This document shows positions 24,291 to 33,177 of a stretch of 38,222 nt of DNA, one piece after another; positions within the stretch are counted from its first letter, which is position 1, and each line of letters opens with the position of its first letter. Source of the stretch: Clostridiales bacterium (lineage in GTDB: Bacteria > Bacillota > Clostridia > Christensenellales > Aristaeellaceae); the NCBI GenBank assembly GCA_012517815.1, contig JAAYUF010000139.1:1-38222 (forward strand). Direction: 5' to 3'. The notes under the pieces were generated by a model. It searched no databases. It was not told where the DNA came from and saw nothing but the letters and a program-made list of their open reading frames with translations. Made by a program: the position numbers and the translations under genes.

Positions 24291-25214
24291 GTGTTCAGCA
24301 CAGTCCTGCCTTACCTGCTTTCCGGCATTTCCGTCGGCGGGCAATACGCGCTGATCGCCATCGGCTACACCATGGTGTACGGCATCCTGCGCCTGATCAA
24401 CTTCGCCCACGGCGACGTGTTCATGGTGGCCGGCATCCTGATGGTGTACATCACCTCCAGCGGCGTGCCGCTGTACGTGGCCATCCCGCTGGTGCTGGTG
24501 ACCACCGCGGCGGTCGGCTTTGCCATCGAGCGCGTCGCGTACAAACCCCTGCGCACCGCGCCCCGCATGTCCATCATGATCTCCGCCATCGGGGTCAGCT
24601 ACACGCTGCAAAACCTCGTGCTCTACATCACCGGCGGCCTCAACCAGTTCTACCCCAGCATCCCCTTCATTTCGGAAACCGTTACCATCGGCGGCGCCTC
24701 CACCCGCATGGTGACCATCGTCACCCCCATCCTCACGCTGATTCTGGTGGTGCTTTTGGTGCTGCTGATCAACCACACCAAAATCGGCATGGCGATGCGC
24801 GCGGTGTCCAAGGATTTTGAAACCAGCCGCCTCATGGGGGTCAAGATCAACTCCGTGATCTCCGTGACCTTTGTGATCGGCTCGTTCCTGGCCGCCGTGG
24901 GCTCGGTGCTTTACTTTACCAACTACACCACCGTCATCCAGACCTCCGGCAACATGCCCGGCCTCAAGGCATTCGTTGCGGCGGTATTCGGGGGCATCGG
25001 CTCGGTGCCGGGCGCTGTGGTGGGCGCGTTTATCATCGGGATCTGCGAAAACCTGCTCAAGGGGCTGGATACCATCCTCATCAAAGCCAAGATCACCACC
25101 GGGATGCTGGGGTTCACCACGTTCTCGGACGCGTTCACCTTCGCGCTGCTCATCATCATCCTGATCGTCAAACCCACGGGTCTGTTTGGCGAGAAACAAA
25201 CCGAGAAGGTGTGA
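24291..25214 (+). CDS. livH: Liv-type ABC transporter permease (LivH)
   Basis: This 307-residue membrane protein of the LivH family is one of two permease halves. It shows GISVGGQYALIAIGYTMVYGILRLINFAHGDVFMVAG, the classic LivH opening, then RVAYKPLRTAPRMSIMISAIGVS, RAVSKDFETSRLMGVKINSVI (ATPase coupling loop) and FGGIGSVPGAVVGAFIIGICE. The start is GTG 24291 because AAGGAGG lies 7 nt upstream; the frame stays open further back but that part is the structured leader. The next gene starts 10 bp after its stop. Confidence 0.93.
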   Translation: MFSTVLPYLLSGISVGGQYALIAIGYTMVYGILRLINFAHGDVFMVAGILMVYITSSGVPLYVAIPLVLVTTAAVGFAIERVAYKPLRTAPRMSIMISAIGVSYTLQNLVLYITGGLNQFYPSIPFISETVTIGGASTRMVTIVTPILTLILVVLLVLLINHTKIGMAMRAVSKDFETSRLMGVKINSVISVTFVIGSFLAAVGSVLYFTNYTTVIQTSGNMPGLKAFVAAVFGGIGSVPGAVVGAFIIGICENLLKGLDTILIKAKITTGMLGFTTFSDAFTFALLIIILIVKPTGLFGEKQTEKV

Positions 25215-25224
25215 GGTGAAGGCT

Positions 25225-26361
25225 ATGACGAATGGAAAACCCGCCGTCCGGGTCAAGAAGCTGGACCGCGCGACCCTCCTCACCATCATCGTGATCGCGC
25301 TGGTCTATGTGCTGGCCTTCGTGCTGGAACAGGTGATGCCCTCCACATCCATGCTGTTTACGGTGCTCAAGAAGGGCGCCACCTACGCGCTGGTCGCCGT
25401 GTCCATGAACCTGCTCAACGGCTTTACGGGCCTGTTTTCCCTGGGGCAGGCGGGCTTCATGCTCATCGGGGCCTATACCTACGCCATCTTCACCATCCCG
25501 GTGGCGCAGCGCCTCTCGGTGTACCAGTACTATGACGGCGGCCTGATCCAGTTCAGCCTTCCGGTGCTGGTGGCTGTGGCGCTGGCCGGCGTCTTCGCGG
25601 CGCTGTTCGCGTTCCTCATCGGCCTGCCGGTGCTCAGGCTTAAAAGCGACTATCTGGCGATTGCGACGCTGGGCTTCGCGGAGATCATCCGCGCCATTTT
25701 CCAGTGGGACAAGATCGGCCTGCTGACCAACGGCTCCAACCTCCTGCGCCTGTTCCCGACGTTTAACGATTTCAACATCCGAAACGCGCAGGGCGAGGTG
25801 GTGCTGCACCTGTCCACGCTGGTCCCATTCCTGATCACGGGGGTGTGCGTGGCGTTTATCGTGCTCCTGATCAACTCCTCCTTCGGCCGGGCGTTCAAGG
25901 CCATCCGCGATGACGAAACCGCCGCGGAGGCCATGGGCATCAACCTGGCCCGGCACAAGATGCTCGCGTTTTGCACCAGCTCGTTTTTCGCGGGCGTGGG
26001 CGGCGCGATGCTGGCGATGTACGCCAACTCCGTGCAGGCCAAAAGCTTTACCACCGCCATGACCTACGAGATCTTGCTGATGGTGGTCATCGGCGGCATT
26101 GGCTCCATCACGGGCAGCGTGATGAGTTCCTTCCTGTTTGTGGCGTGCTCGGAATGGTGGCTGCGGTTTTTGGATCAGGAGCAGGTGTGGAACGGCTGGA
26201 AAGTGCCGCTGCTGCGTAACGGCTTCCGTCTGGTGGTGTTCTCCGTGATCATCATGGCGGTGGTGCTGTTCTTCCGCAAGGGCATCATGGGCACGCAGGA
26301 GCTGCCGGACCTCTTCCGAAAACGGCGCAAGCTGAACGGAAAGGAGGGCGGCAGGTCATGA
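25225..26361 (+). CDS. livM: Liv-type ABC transporter permease (LivM)
   Basis: This 378-residue LivM-family permease is the partner of LivH. It has NLLNGFTGLFSLGQAGFMLIGAYTYA near the N-terminus, LRLKSDYLAIATLGFAEIIRAI, and the coupling loop GRAFKAIRDDETAAEAMGINLARHKMLAF, all typical. The start is ATG 25225 with GAGGTGAAGG upstream; an in-frame start at 25186 lies in livH. The C-terminus (FFRKGIMGTQELPDLFRKRRK) is cytoplasmic and basic. Its last codons overlap the livG start. Confidence 0.93.
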   Translation: MTNGKPAVRVKKLDRATLLTIIVIALVYVLAFVLEQVMPSTSMLFTVLKKGATYALVAVSMNLLNGFTGLFSLGQAGFMLIGAYTYAIFTIPVAQRLSVYQYYDGGLIQFSLPVLVAVALAGVFAALFAFLIGLPVLRLKSDYLAIATLGFAEIIRAIFQWDKIGLLTNGSNLLRLFPTFNDFNIRNAQGEVVLHLSTLVPFLITGVCVAFIVLLINSSFGRAFKAIRDDETAAEAMGINLARHKMLAFCTSSFFAGVGGAMLAMYANSVQAKSFTTAMTYEILLMVVIGGIGSITGSVMSSFLFVACSEWWLRFLDQEQVWNGWKVPLLRNGFRLVVFSVIIMAVVLFFRKGIMGTQELPDLFRKRRKLNGKEGGRS

Positions 26362-27197
26362 GCGAAAACGTGCTGCACCTGGAAAACGTGACCATGCAGT
26401 TTGGCGGCGTTGTGGCCGTCAACGACGTGAGCATGGACGTGAACGAGGGCGAGATCGTTGCCCTGATCGGCCCCAACGGTGCTGGCAAAACCACGGTGTT
26501 TAACGTGATTACCGGCGTGTATGCGCCCACCAACGGCCGCGTGAGCCTGCGCGGCAGGGTGATTGCCGAGGATCACCCACGGGGCAAAATGCGCAAGATG
26601 TACGCCGCCGGGCATTTGGGGGAGTACCCCCGCAGCGTGAACAACACGCCCGACCGCATCACCAGGCTGAACATGGCGCGCACGTTTCAGAACATCCGCC
26701 TGTTTAAAAGCATGACGGTGTTTGACAACGTGCTGGTCGCCAAGCATATGCACCTGAAAGCCAACTTTTTCTCGACCGCGCTGCACCTCAACGCGCGCGA
26801 GGAGCGCCGCATGCGGGAGGAAACCATGGAGTTGCTGCGGATTGTGGGGCTGGAAAACGAGTGCGATGAAATCGCCACCTCGCTGCCCTACGGCCAGCAG
26901 CGCCGGCTGGAAATCGCGCGCGCCCTCTCCACCAACCCTTCCATGCTGCTGCTGGACGAACCGGCTGCCGGCATGAACCCGCAGGAGACGGAGGACCTGT
27001 CCGCCTTCATCCGCGAGATCAAGGACCGCTTCGGCCTGACGGTGCTCCTCATCGAGCACGATATGAATCTGGTGATGGATATTTCCGACCGCATCTACGT
27101 GCTCAACTTCGGCGCGCTGATCGCCGAGGGCACGCCGGCGGAAATCCAGTCCAACCCGGACGTGATCACGGCGTATTTGGGGGTGGCGGAAGAATGA
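26358..27197 (+). CDS. livG: Liv-type ABC transporter ATP-binding protein (LivG)
   Basis: This 279-residue ATPase has Walker A GPNGAGKTT, Q-loop region RTFQNIRLF, signature LPYGQQRRLEIARAL, Walker B MLLLDEPAAGMNP and switch His LLIEHDMNLVM. It is ~25 residues longer than E. coli LivG because of an insert between Walker A and the Q-loop (around AEDHPRGKMRKMYAAGHLG). The start codon overlaps the livM stop by 4 nt (ATGA), and its stop overlaps the livF start in the same way. Confidence 0.95.
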   Translation: MSENVLHLENVTMQFGGVVAVNDVSMDVNEGEIVALIGPNGAGKTTVFNVITGVYAPTNGRVSLRGRVIAEDHPRGKMRKMYAAGHLGEYPRSVNNTPDRITRLNMARTFQNIRLFKSMTVFDNVLVAKHMHLKANFFSTALHLNAREERRMREETMELLRIVGLENECDEIATSLPYGQQRRLEIARALSTNPSMLLLDEPAAGMNPQETEDLSAFIREIKDRFGLTVLLIEHDMNLVMDISDRIYVLNFGALIAEGTPAEIQSNPDVITAYLGVAEE

Positions 27198-27916
27198 GCC
27201 TGCTGGAAGTGAAGGATCTCCATGTGAGTTACGGCGGCATCCACGCGCTTCGGGGCATCAGCTTTTCCGTGGAGGAAGGGCAGATCGTCACCCTGATCGG
27301 CGCAAACGGCGCGGGCAAATCCACGACGCTGCGCACCATCAGCGGCATCGTGCGCGCCCGGAGCGGCGCCATCCTCTACGAGGGGCAAAACATCCTGGGA
27401 CTGGACGCGCAAAAGGTGGTGCAGCGCGGCATCGCCATGGTGCCGGAAGGCCGGCGCGTGTTCCCCAACCTGACGGTGCTTGAAAACCTCAAGATCGGGG
27501 CCTACCTGCGCAAGGACGAGGAAGGCATCCGCAACGATCTGGAGCGCGTGCATACGCTGTTCCCGCGCCTCAAGGAGCGCTCCTGGCAGCTGGCGGGCAC
27601 GCTTTCGGGCGGCGAACAGCAGATGCTGGCCGTCGGCCGCGCGCTGATGACCCGTCCCAGGCTGATGATGATGGACGAGCCCTCCCTTGGGCTGGCGCCG
27701 TTGGTGGTCAAGGATATCTTCGGCATCATCCGGCAGTTGAGCGAACAGGGCATCACCATCCTGCTGATCGAGCAGAACGCCAACGCCGCCCTGCACGCCG
27801 CGCATTACGGCTACGTGCTGCAAACAGGCTCGATTATCCTCAAGGATACGGGCGAGGCGCTCCTGCAAAACCAGAGCGTGCAGGAGGCGTACCTCGGCCA
27901 CAAGAGCAGGCACTGA
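27194..27916 (+). CDS. livF: Liv-type ABC transporter ATP-binding protein (LivF)
   Basis: This 240-residue second ATPase of the importer has Walker A GANGAGKST, MVPEGRRVFPNLTVLENL (typical LivF Q-loop and following region), signature LSGGEQQMLAVGRAL, Walker B LMMMDEPSLGLAP and switch region LLIEQNANAALHAAHYGYVL. In LivF the usual switch His is replaced by Gln (EQN), normal for this family. It is the last gene of the liv unit, with a terminator ~76 bp beyond its stop. Confidence 0.95.
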   Translation: MSLLEVKDLHVSYGGIHALRGISFSVEEGQIVTLIGANGAGKSTTLRTISGIVRARSGAILYEGQNILGLDAQKVVQRGIAMVPEGRRVFPNLTVLENLKIGAYLRKDEEGIRNDLERVHTLFPRLKERSWQLAGTLSGGEQQMLAVGRALMTRPRLMMMDEPSLGLAPLVVKDIFGIIRQLSEQGITILLIEQNANAALHAAHYGYVLQTGSIILKDTGEALLQNQSVQEAYLGHKSRH

Positions 27917-27992
27917 GCCCGCGGCTCTCGATAAAGGACAACGCAACTCTTCGCAACGCAACGCTCCCGGACGGCGCGAAGGTTCTCCACGC

Positions 27993-28026
27993 AAGGGCGC
28001 GTACCGTTTGTGCGGTGCGCGCCCTT
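27993..28026 (+). terminator. Terminator of the liv operon
   Basis: 14-bp arms AAGGGCGCGTACCG (27993-28006) and CGGTGCGCGCCCTT (28013-28026) pair with one U-G, loop TTTGTG. They are followed by GGCTTTTCC. Confidence 0.8.
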
Positions 28027-28038
28027 GGCTTTTCCGAT

Positions 28039-28067
28039 TTGACATCGGCGGAGGCGCGCCTTATAAT
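28039..28067 (+). promoter_or_regulatory. Consensus promoter of the purine cluster
   Basis: TTGACA (28039-28044), 17 bp, TATAAT (28062-28067): a perfect match in both boxes. It lies just after the liv terminator and ~40 bp before the guaD start. The purine genes thus have their own strong promoter. No operator palindrome was recognised near it. Confidence 0.9.
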
Positions 28068-28114
28068 AAGCTCAGGCGAATCAGATGCCGTGGGCGGAAA
28101 CGCGAGGTTACCCT

Positions 28115-29380
28115 ATGGATTTCGTTTTACGGGGCGACATTTGCTACAGTGAACGCCCGGAGCGCTTGACGACCGTTCCGGGGGGATATGTGGTCTGTGC
28201 GGACGGCGTGTGCGCGGGCGTTTTTGATACGCTTCCCGAGCGATACGCCGCGCTGCCGCTGATCGACGAAAGCGGCCGGCTGGTGATGCCGGGCCTGTGC
28301 GACCTGCACGTGCACGCGCCACAGTTCGCCTACCGCGGCCTGGGCATGGATTTGGAACTGCTCGAATGGCTTGCTACGCGCGCTTTTCCCGAAGAGAGTA
28401 AATACGCCGATCTGGATTACGCCGGCCTCGCTTACGACCTGTTTGTGGACGCGATGCGCAAAAGCGCCACCACCAGGCTAAGCTGTTTTGCGACCCTGCA
28501 TGTGCCCGCGACGCTCCTGCTGACGGAAAAGCTGGAAAAGAGCGGCCTGCGGGGGTTTGTCGGCAAGGTGAGCATGGACCGAAACGCGCCGGAATTCCTG
28601 TGCGAATGTTCGGCAGAGCGGGGCGCAAAGGATTGTGAAAAGTGGCTTCGGGAGGCTTCGGATCGGTTTATACAGTTCAGACCGGCCGTGACCCCGCGCT
28701 TCATCCCCGCCTGCTCGGACGAGCTGTGCAGACAGCTCGCCAACCTTGCGGCCGAATACGGCGCGCCGGTGCAATCGCACCTGTCGGAGAACCTGGAGGA
28801 AATCAAGCTGGTGCGCACGCTTTGCCCCGACGCGCAAAGCTACGCCGACGCCTACGACCGCCTTGGGATGCTGGGCCCCCGCACCGTGATGGCGCACGCG
28901 GTCTACCCGGAGGACGAGGAAATCGAACTGCTGAAAACCCGCGGCGTCACCGTGGCGCATTGCCCGGCCAGCAACATGAACATCCGCAGCGGCATCGCCC
29001 CGGTACGAAAGCTCCTGCGCGCGGGCGTGCGGGTCGGGCTGGGCAGCGACGTGGCGGGCGGGCAGACCATCGACCTGTTCCGCGCCGTGACCGACGCCGT
29101 GCAGGCGAGCAAGCTCTACTGGCGGCTTGTGGACAAAAACGACTTGGCGCTGACCCTTTCGGAGGCGTTTTACATGGCCACCAAGGGCGGCGGCGCGTTC
29201 TTCGGCCGGGTGGGCAGCTTTGAGCCGGGCTACGAGATGGACCTGATCGTGCTGGACGATGCCGGCTTGCCCCATCCGCAGGCGCTGAGCGTGGAGGAAC
29301 GCGCGCAGCGGGCGATGTACCTGTCCGGCGAGTGCGCGGTCACGCGCAAATTTGTGGCTGGACAGCCGATTGAACTGTAA
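28115..29380 (+). CDS. guaD: Guanine deaminase
   Basis: This 421-residue amidohydrolase converts guanine to xanthine and ammonia. Metal-site marks are PGLCDLHVHAPQFAYRG, SHLSENLEEI, MAHAVYPEDEEIELL and LGSDVAGGQTIDLFRAV; TPRFIPACSDEL is the guanine-deaminase segment. I chose ATG 28115 with GAGG 7 nt upstream. The in-frame ATG at 28085 is only ~10 nt after the predicted transcription start and has no ribosome site. It is the first gene of the purine cluster and supplies xanthine to the dehydrogenase encoded next. SsnA-type deaminase is an alternative, but the HVHAPQ motif favours GuaD. Confidence 0.9.
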   Translation: MDFVLRGDICYSERPERLTTVPGGYVVCADGVCAGVFDTLPERYAALPLIDESGRLVMPGLCDLHVHAPQFAYRGLGMDLELLEWLATRAFPEESKYADLDYAGLAYDLFVDAMRKSATTRLSCFATLHVPATLLLTEKLEKSGLRGFVGKVSMDRNAPEFLCECSAERGAKDCEKWLREASDRFIQFRPAVTPRFIPACSDELCRQLANLAAEYGAPVQSHLSENLEEIKLVRTLCPDAQSYADAYDRLGMLGPRTVMAHAVYPEDEEIELLKTRGVTVAHCPASNMNIRSGIAPVRKLLRAGVRVGLGSDVAGGQTIDLFRAVTDAVQASKLYWRLVDKNDLALTLSEAFYMATKGGGAFFGRVGSFEPGYEMDLIVLDDAGLPHPQALSVEERAQRAMYLSGECAVTRKFVAGQPIEL

Positions 29381-29427
29381 CAGCACGCGGGCCGCCGACG
29401 GGCGGCGGATTAAGGAGGAAACCCTGC

Positions 29428-31743
29428 ATGGGCGTTCGGGACAGCATCAAGCGCGTCGACGCGTACGAGAAGGTGACGGGAGCGGCCAAATACACCGCCG
29501 ACCTGATGCCTGCCGGCGCGCTGGTCGCCAAGGTGGTGCGCAGCACCATCGCCAACGGAAAAGTCGTTCAATTTGACCTGAGCGAAGCCCTCGCGGTGCC
29601 GGGCGTCGTGAAGATATTCACCTGCTTTGACGTGCCCGATATCGAGTTTGCGACCGCCGGGCATCCTTACGTGCTGGACAAGGCCAAGGGCGACGTGTAC
29701 GACCGCAGGCTGCTCAACGAGCGCGTGCGCGTGTACGGCGACGATATCGCCGCCGTGGTGGCCGTGGATGAGGTGGCGGCCGCGCGCGCCGCGCGGCTGG
29801 TGAAGGTGGAGTATGAGGAATACGCCCCGATCCTGAGCGTGGAAGCCGCGCTGGCACCCGACGCGATGCCCCTGCACCCCGGCGTGCGCGATACCAACCT
29901 GCTGGGCCAGAGCAGTTACCGCATCGGCGAAGGCACCTACGAGGAAGCGAAACACAGCGAGCCCGGGCTGGTGGAAGTGACGGGAGAGTACGGCACGCAG
30001 ACCGTGCAGCACTGCCACATGGAAACCCCGCAATCCTACGCCTATATGGAAAACGACCGCATCGTGGTGGTTACCTCCACGCAGATACCGCACATCGTGC
30101 GCCGCGTGGTGGGGCAGGCGCTGGGGATTCCCTGGGCCAGGGTGCGCGTGATCAAACCCTACATCGGCGGCGGCTTTGGCAACAAGCAGGACGTGCTCTA
30201 CGAGCCGCTCAACGCCTTCCTGACCCAGCAGCTGGGCGGCCGGCTGGTCAAGCTGGAACTGACCCGCGAGGAAACCATGGCCTGCACGCGCGTGCGCCAC
30301 GCCATCCACGCGAAGGTGAAGGCGCTGGCCCGCCCGGACGGCACGCTGATCGCACGCAAGCTGGAAGCCTACAGCGATCAGGGCGGGTATGCCTCCCACG
30401 GGCATTCCATCTGCGCCAACTGCGTCACGATGTTCAAGCAGCTCTACCACGACCAGAGGGTGACCGAGGGCGACGGCTACACCGCCTACACCAACCACGC
30501 CACCGCCGGCGCCATGCGCGCCTACGGCATCCCGCAGTCGGATTTCATCACCGAGTGTCTGATGGAGGACCTGGCGGATAAGCTGGGCATGGACCCGCTG
30601 GAGCTGCGCCTGAAAAACTGCATGCCGCAAGGCTATGTGGACCCTTCGACGGGCATCCACGCCTATTCCAACGGCATTCGGGAGTGCGTCGCCAAGGGCC
30701 GCGCGCTCTTCGGCTGGGACGAGAAGCGCGCCCGCTACGCCCACGAGACGGGCGATATCCGCCGCGGGGTGGGTTTCGCGATGTTCGATTACAAGACCGG
30801 CGTGTACCCCATCTCGCTGGAGGTGAGCAACTGCCGGATGTTCATGAACGAGGACGGCTCCGTGAGCCTGCAAATGGGCGCCACCGAGATCGGCCAGGGC
30901 GCGGATACGGTGTTTACCCAGATGGCCGCCGAAACGGTCGGGCTGACCGAGGGCAACGTGCACATCGTATCCACGCAGGATACGGACGTTTCCCCGTTTG
31001 ACCTGGGCGCGTACGGCTCCCGGCAGACCTACGTGTGCGGCATGGCCGTGAAGCGCACGGGCGAGATTCTCAAGGGCAAGGTGCTGGACTACGCCAGCTA
31101 CAAGCTCAAAAAGCCCGCCGAAGAACTGGATACCGAGGCGGACTGGGTGGTGCGCCGCGCGGGCCGGGAAAAGCTGCTGCCCATCGCCGATCTCGCGCTG
31201 GAAGCCCAGTACAGCCGCGACCGGGCCGAGCGCCTCTTTGCGGAAGCCAGCATCGACTGCCACGAAAATACCATTTCCACCGGCTGCACCTTCGCGGAGG
31301 TGGAGGTGGATATCCCCATGGGCCGCGTGACGGTGCTCAGGATCCTCAACGTCCACGACAGCGGCATTCTCATCAACCCCAAGCTGGCCGAAGGGCAGGT
31401 GCACGGGGGCATCAGCATGGGGCTTGGGTACGCGCTGTCCGAGGAGCTGCTCTACGACGAAAAGGGCCGCCCGCGCAACGATAACCTGCTGGATTACAAG
31501 CTGCCCACCGCGATGGATCAGCCCGACCTGGAGGCGGCTTTCGTGGAGCTGTGCGACCCCTCCGGCCCCTTTGGCAACAAGGCGCTGGGCGAACCGCCCA
31601 CGATCTCCCCGGCTCCGGCCATCCGCAACGCGGTGCTGCAGGCGACGGGCGTGCACTTCAACACCCTGCCCCTCTCCCCGCAGAAGCTCGTGGAGGGCTT
31701 CGTTCAGGCGGGGCTTATCAAGGAGGTCGGCCCGAATGTATGA
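29428..31743 (+). CDS. xdhA: Xanthine dehydrogenase, molybdenum-binding subunit
   Basis: This 771-residue large subunit of a three-gene molybdenum hydroxylase resembles E. coli XdhA along its length. It carries KVTGAAKYTADL at the start, IGGGFGNKQDVLYEPL, GAMRAYGIPQSDF (substrate-site Arg), SVSLQMGATEIGQGADTVF, and GNKALGEPPTISPAPAIRNA with the catalytic Glu. It hydroxylates hypoxanthine or xanthine at the molybdenum site. A Gln stands where milk xanthine oxidase has a substrate-binding Glu (GNKQ instead of GGKE); I recall the same in E. coli XdhA. AAGGAGG precedes ATG 29428. The xdhB start overlaps its end by 8 nt. Confidence 0.94.
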   Translation: MGVRDSIKRVDAYEKVTGAAKYTADLMPAGALVAKVVRSTIANGKVVQFDLSEALAVPGVVKIFTCFDVPDIEFATAGHPYVLDKAKGDVYDRRLLNERVRVYGDDIAAVVAVDEVAAARAARLVKVEYEEYAPILSVEAALAPDAMPLHPGVRDTNLLGQSSYRIGEGTYEEAKHSEPGLVEVTGEYGTQTVQHCHMETPQSYAYMENDRIVVVTSTQIPHIVRRVVGQALGIPWARVRVIKPYIGGGFGNKQDVLYEPLNAFLTQQLGGRLVKLELTREETMACTRVRHAIHAKVKALARPDGTLIARKLEAYSDQGGYASHGHSICANCVTMFKQLYHDQRVTEGDGYTAYTNHATAGAMRAYGIPQSDFITECLMEDLADKLGMDPLELRLKNCMPQGYVDPSTGIHAYSNGIRECVAKGRALFGWDEKRARYAHETGDIRRGVGFAMFDYKTGVYPISLEVSNCRMFMNEDGSVSLQMGATEIGQGADTVFTQMAAETVGLTEGNVHIVSTQDTDVSPFDLGAYGSRQTYVCGMAVKRTGEILKGKVLDYASYKLKKPAEELDTEADWVVRRAGREKLLPIADLALEAQYSRDRAERLFAEASIDCHENTISTGCTFAEVEVDIPMGRVTVLRILNVHDSGILINPKLAEGQVHGGISMGLGYALSEELLYDEKGRPRNDNLLDYKLPTAMDQPDLEAAFVELCDPSGPFGNKALGEPPTISPAPAIRNAVLQATGVHFNTLPLSPQKLVEGFVQAGLIKEVGPNV

Positions 31744-32623
31744 TATCGAAAAGTTCTACCAGGCCAGGAGCGTGGCGGACGCCGTGCGCGCGCTGCGGGC
31801 GGACGAGCGCGCCATCGTGATTGCCGGCGGCAGCGACGTGCTTATCGAGATACGGGACGGGAAACTCGCCGGCTGCTCGCTGGTGAGCATCCACGGGCTT
31901 GCGGAGCTGGAAGGCGTCGAACGGACGGCGGAGGGCGAAATCGTCATCCGGGCGGGAACGTCCTTCAGCCGCATCGCCAACGATCCCATCCTCCTGCGTA
32001 CCGTGCCGATGCTGGCCTACGCGGCGGATCAGGTGGGCGGGCCGCAGATTCGCAACATCGGCACCATCGGCGGCAACGTGTGCAACGGCGTTACCAGCGC
32101 CGACAGCGCCAGCTCCCTGTGGGCGCTCAACGCCACGCTGGAACTGACCGGCGGGGAGGGCACGCGCCTTGTGCCCATCCGCGAATTCTACACCGGACCC
32201 GGTAAAACCGTGCGCCGGCACGACGAGATTCTGACGGCCATCCGCATTGCCCGCGCGGATTACGAGGGCTTCGGCGGCTGCTACCTCAAGTACGGCAAGC
32301 GCAACGCCATGGAAATCGCAACGCTGGGCTGCGCGGCCATGGTCAGACTCACGCCGGACCAAAAGGCGATTGCGGAGCTGCGCCTGGCCTACGGCGTGGC
32401 GGCCCCGACGCCGATGCGCTGCACGGCCACCGAGGAGGCCGTGCGCGGCGCGGCGATCACCCCGGAACTGCTGGACCGGATCGCGCAGGGCGCGCTGAAC
32501 GAAGTGAAGCCCCGCTCCAGCTGGCGCGCGAGCCGCGAGTTCCGGCTGCAGCTGGTCAGCGAAATGAGCCGCCGGGCTGTGCGGCAGGCGATTGTGAACG
32601 CGGGAGGCGAGGCGGATGTTTAA
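31736..32623 (+). CDS. xdhB: Xanthine dehydrogenase, FAD-binding subunit
   Basis: This 295-residue FAD subunit accepts electrons from the iron-sulfur subunit and passes them on. It has VIAGGSDVLIEIRDGK (FAD loop 1), GGPQIRNIGTIGGNVCNGVTSADSA (FAD loop 2), YGVAAPTPMRC and PRSSWRASREFRLQL, matching E. coli XdhB. The start is ATG 31736, inside the xdhA end (8-nt overlap), with AAGGAGG upstream. Its own end overlaps xdhC by 8 nt, so the three subunits are tightly coupled. Confidence 0.94.
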   Translation: MYDIEKFYQARSVADAVRALRADERAIVIAGGSDVLIEIRDGKLAGCSLVSIHGLAELEGVERTAEGEIVIRAGTSFSRIANDPILLRTVPMLAYAADQVGGPQIRNIGTIGGNVCNGVTSADSASSLWALNATLELTGGEGTRLVPIREFYTGPGKTVRRHDEILTAIRIARADYEGFGGCYLKYGKRNAMEIATLGCAAMVRLTPDQKAIAELRLAYGVAAPTPMRCTATEEAVRGAAITPELLDRIAQGALNEVKPRSSWRASREFRLQLVSEMSRRAVRQAIVNAGGEADV

Positions 32624-33134
32624 AACCCTGACCATGACCGTGAACGGCCGAGAGGTGTCCATCCCCGTGGACGAGCGCGAAAGCCTCGCGGACACCCTGC
32701 GAAACCGCCTGGGGCTGACCAGCGTGAAAAAGGGCTGCGAGGTGGGCGAGTGCGGCGCGTGCACCGTGCTCATCGACGGCGAGGCCTTTGACACCTGCAT
32801 CTACCTTTCGCTGTGGGCCGAAGGCCGCAGCATCCTGACGGTGGAGGGCCTCAAAAGCCCGACCGGCGAGCTCAACCCCGTACAGCAGGCGTTTATCGAC
32901 GAGGCGGCCACGCAGTGCGGGTTCTGTACGCCGGGGCTGATCATGAGCGCGGTGGAAATTGTGGGCACCGGGAAGCGTTACAGCCGCGAGGAGCTGCGCA
33001 AGCTGATCTCCGGGCACCTGTGCCGCTGCACCGGGTATGACAGCATCCTAAACGCGCTGGAGCGCGTGGTGGAGCAAACCTACAAACACGTAGGCCATGA
33101 GGGCGAAGCGCCCGGCCCTGCCGGGCACGCCTGA
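32616..33134 (+). CDS. xdhC: Xanthine dehydrogenase, 2Fe-2S subunit
   Basis: This 172-residue subunit holds two [2Fe-2S] clusters. The N-terminal plant-ferredoxin-like cluster is ligated in [16 protein letters not shown] and a following Cys (FDTCIYL). The C-terminal helical cluster is ligated by [11 protein letters not shown] and [11 protein letters not shown]. It matches E. coli XdhC in order and spacing. A short extra tail ([15 protein letters not shown]) is not part of the fold. ATG 32616 overlaps xdhB. Confidence 0.95.
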   Translation: MFKTLTMTVNGREVSIPVDERESLADTLRNRLGLTSVKKGCEVGECGACTVLIDGEAFDTCIYLSLWAEGRSILTVEGLKSPTGELNPVQQAFIDEAATQCGFCTPGLIMSAVEIVGTGKRYSREELRKLISGHLCRCTGYDSILNALERVVEQTYKHVGHEGEAPGPAGHA

Positions 33135-33177
33135 AAACAGAAGCGCCAACGCGCGCCAAAGGAGAGGAACCCCCGCC

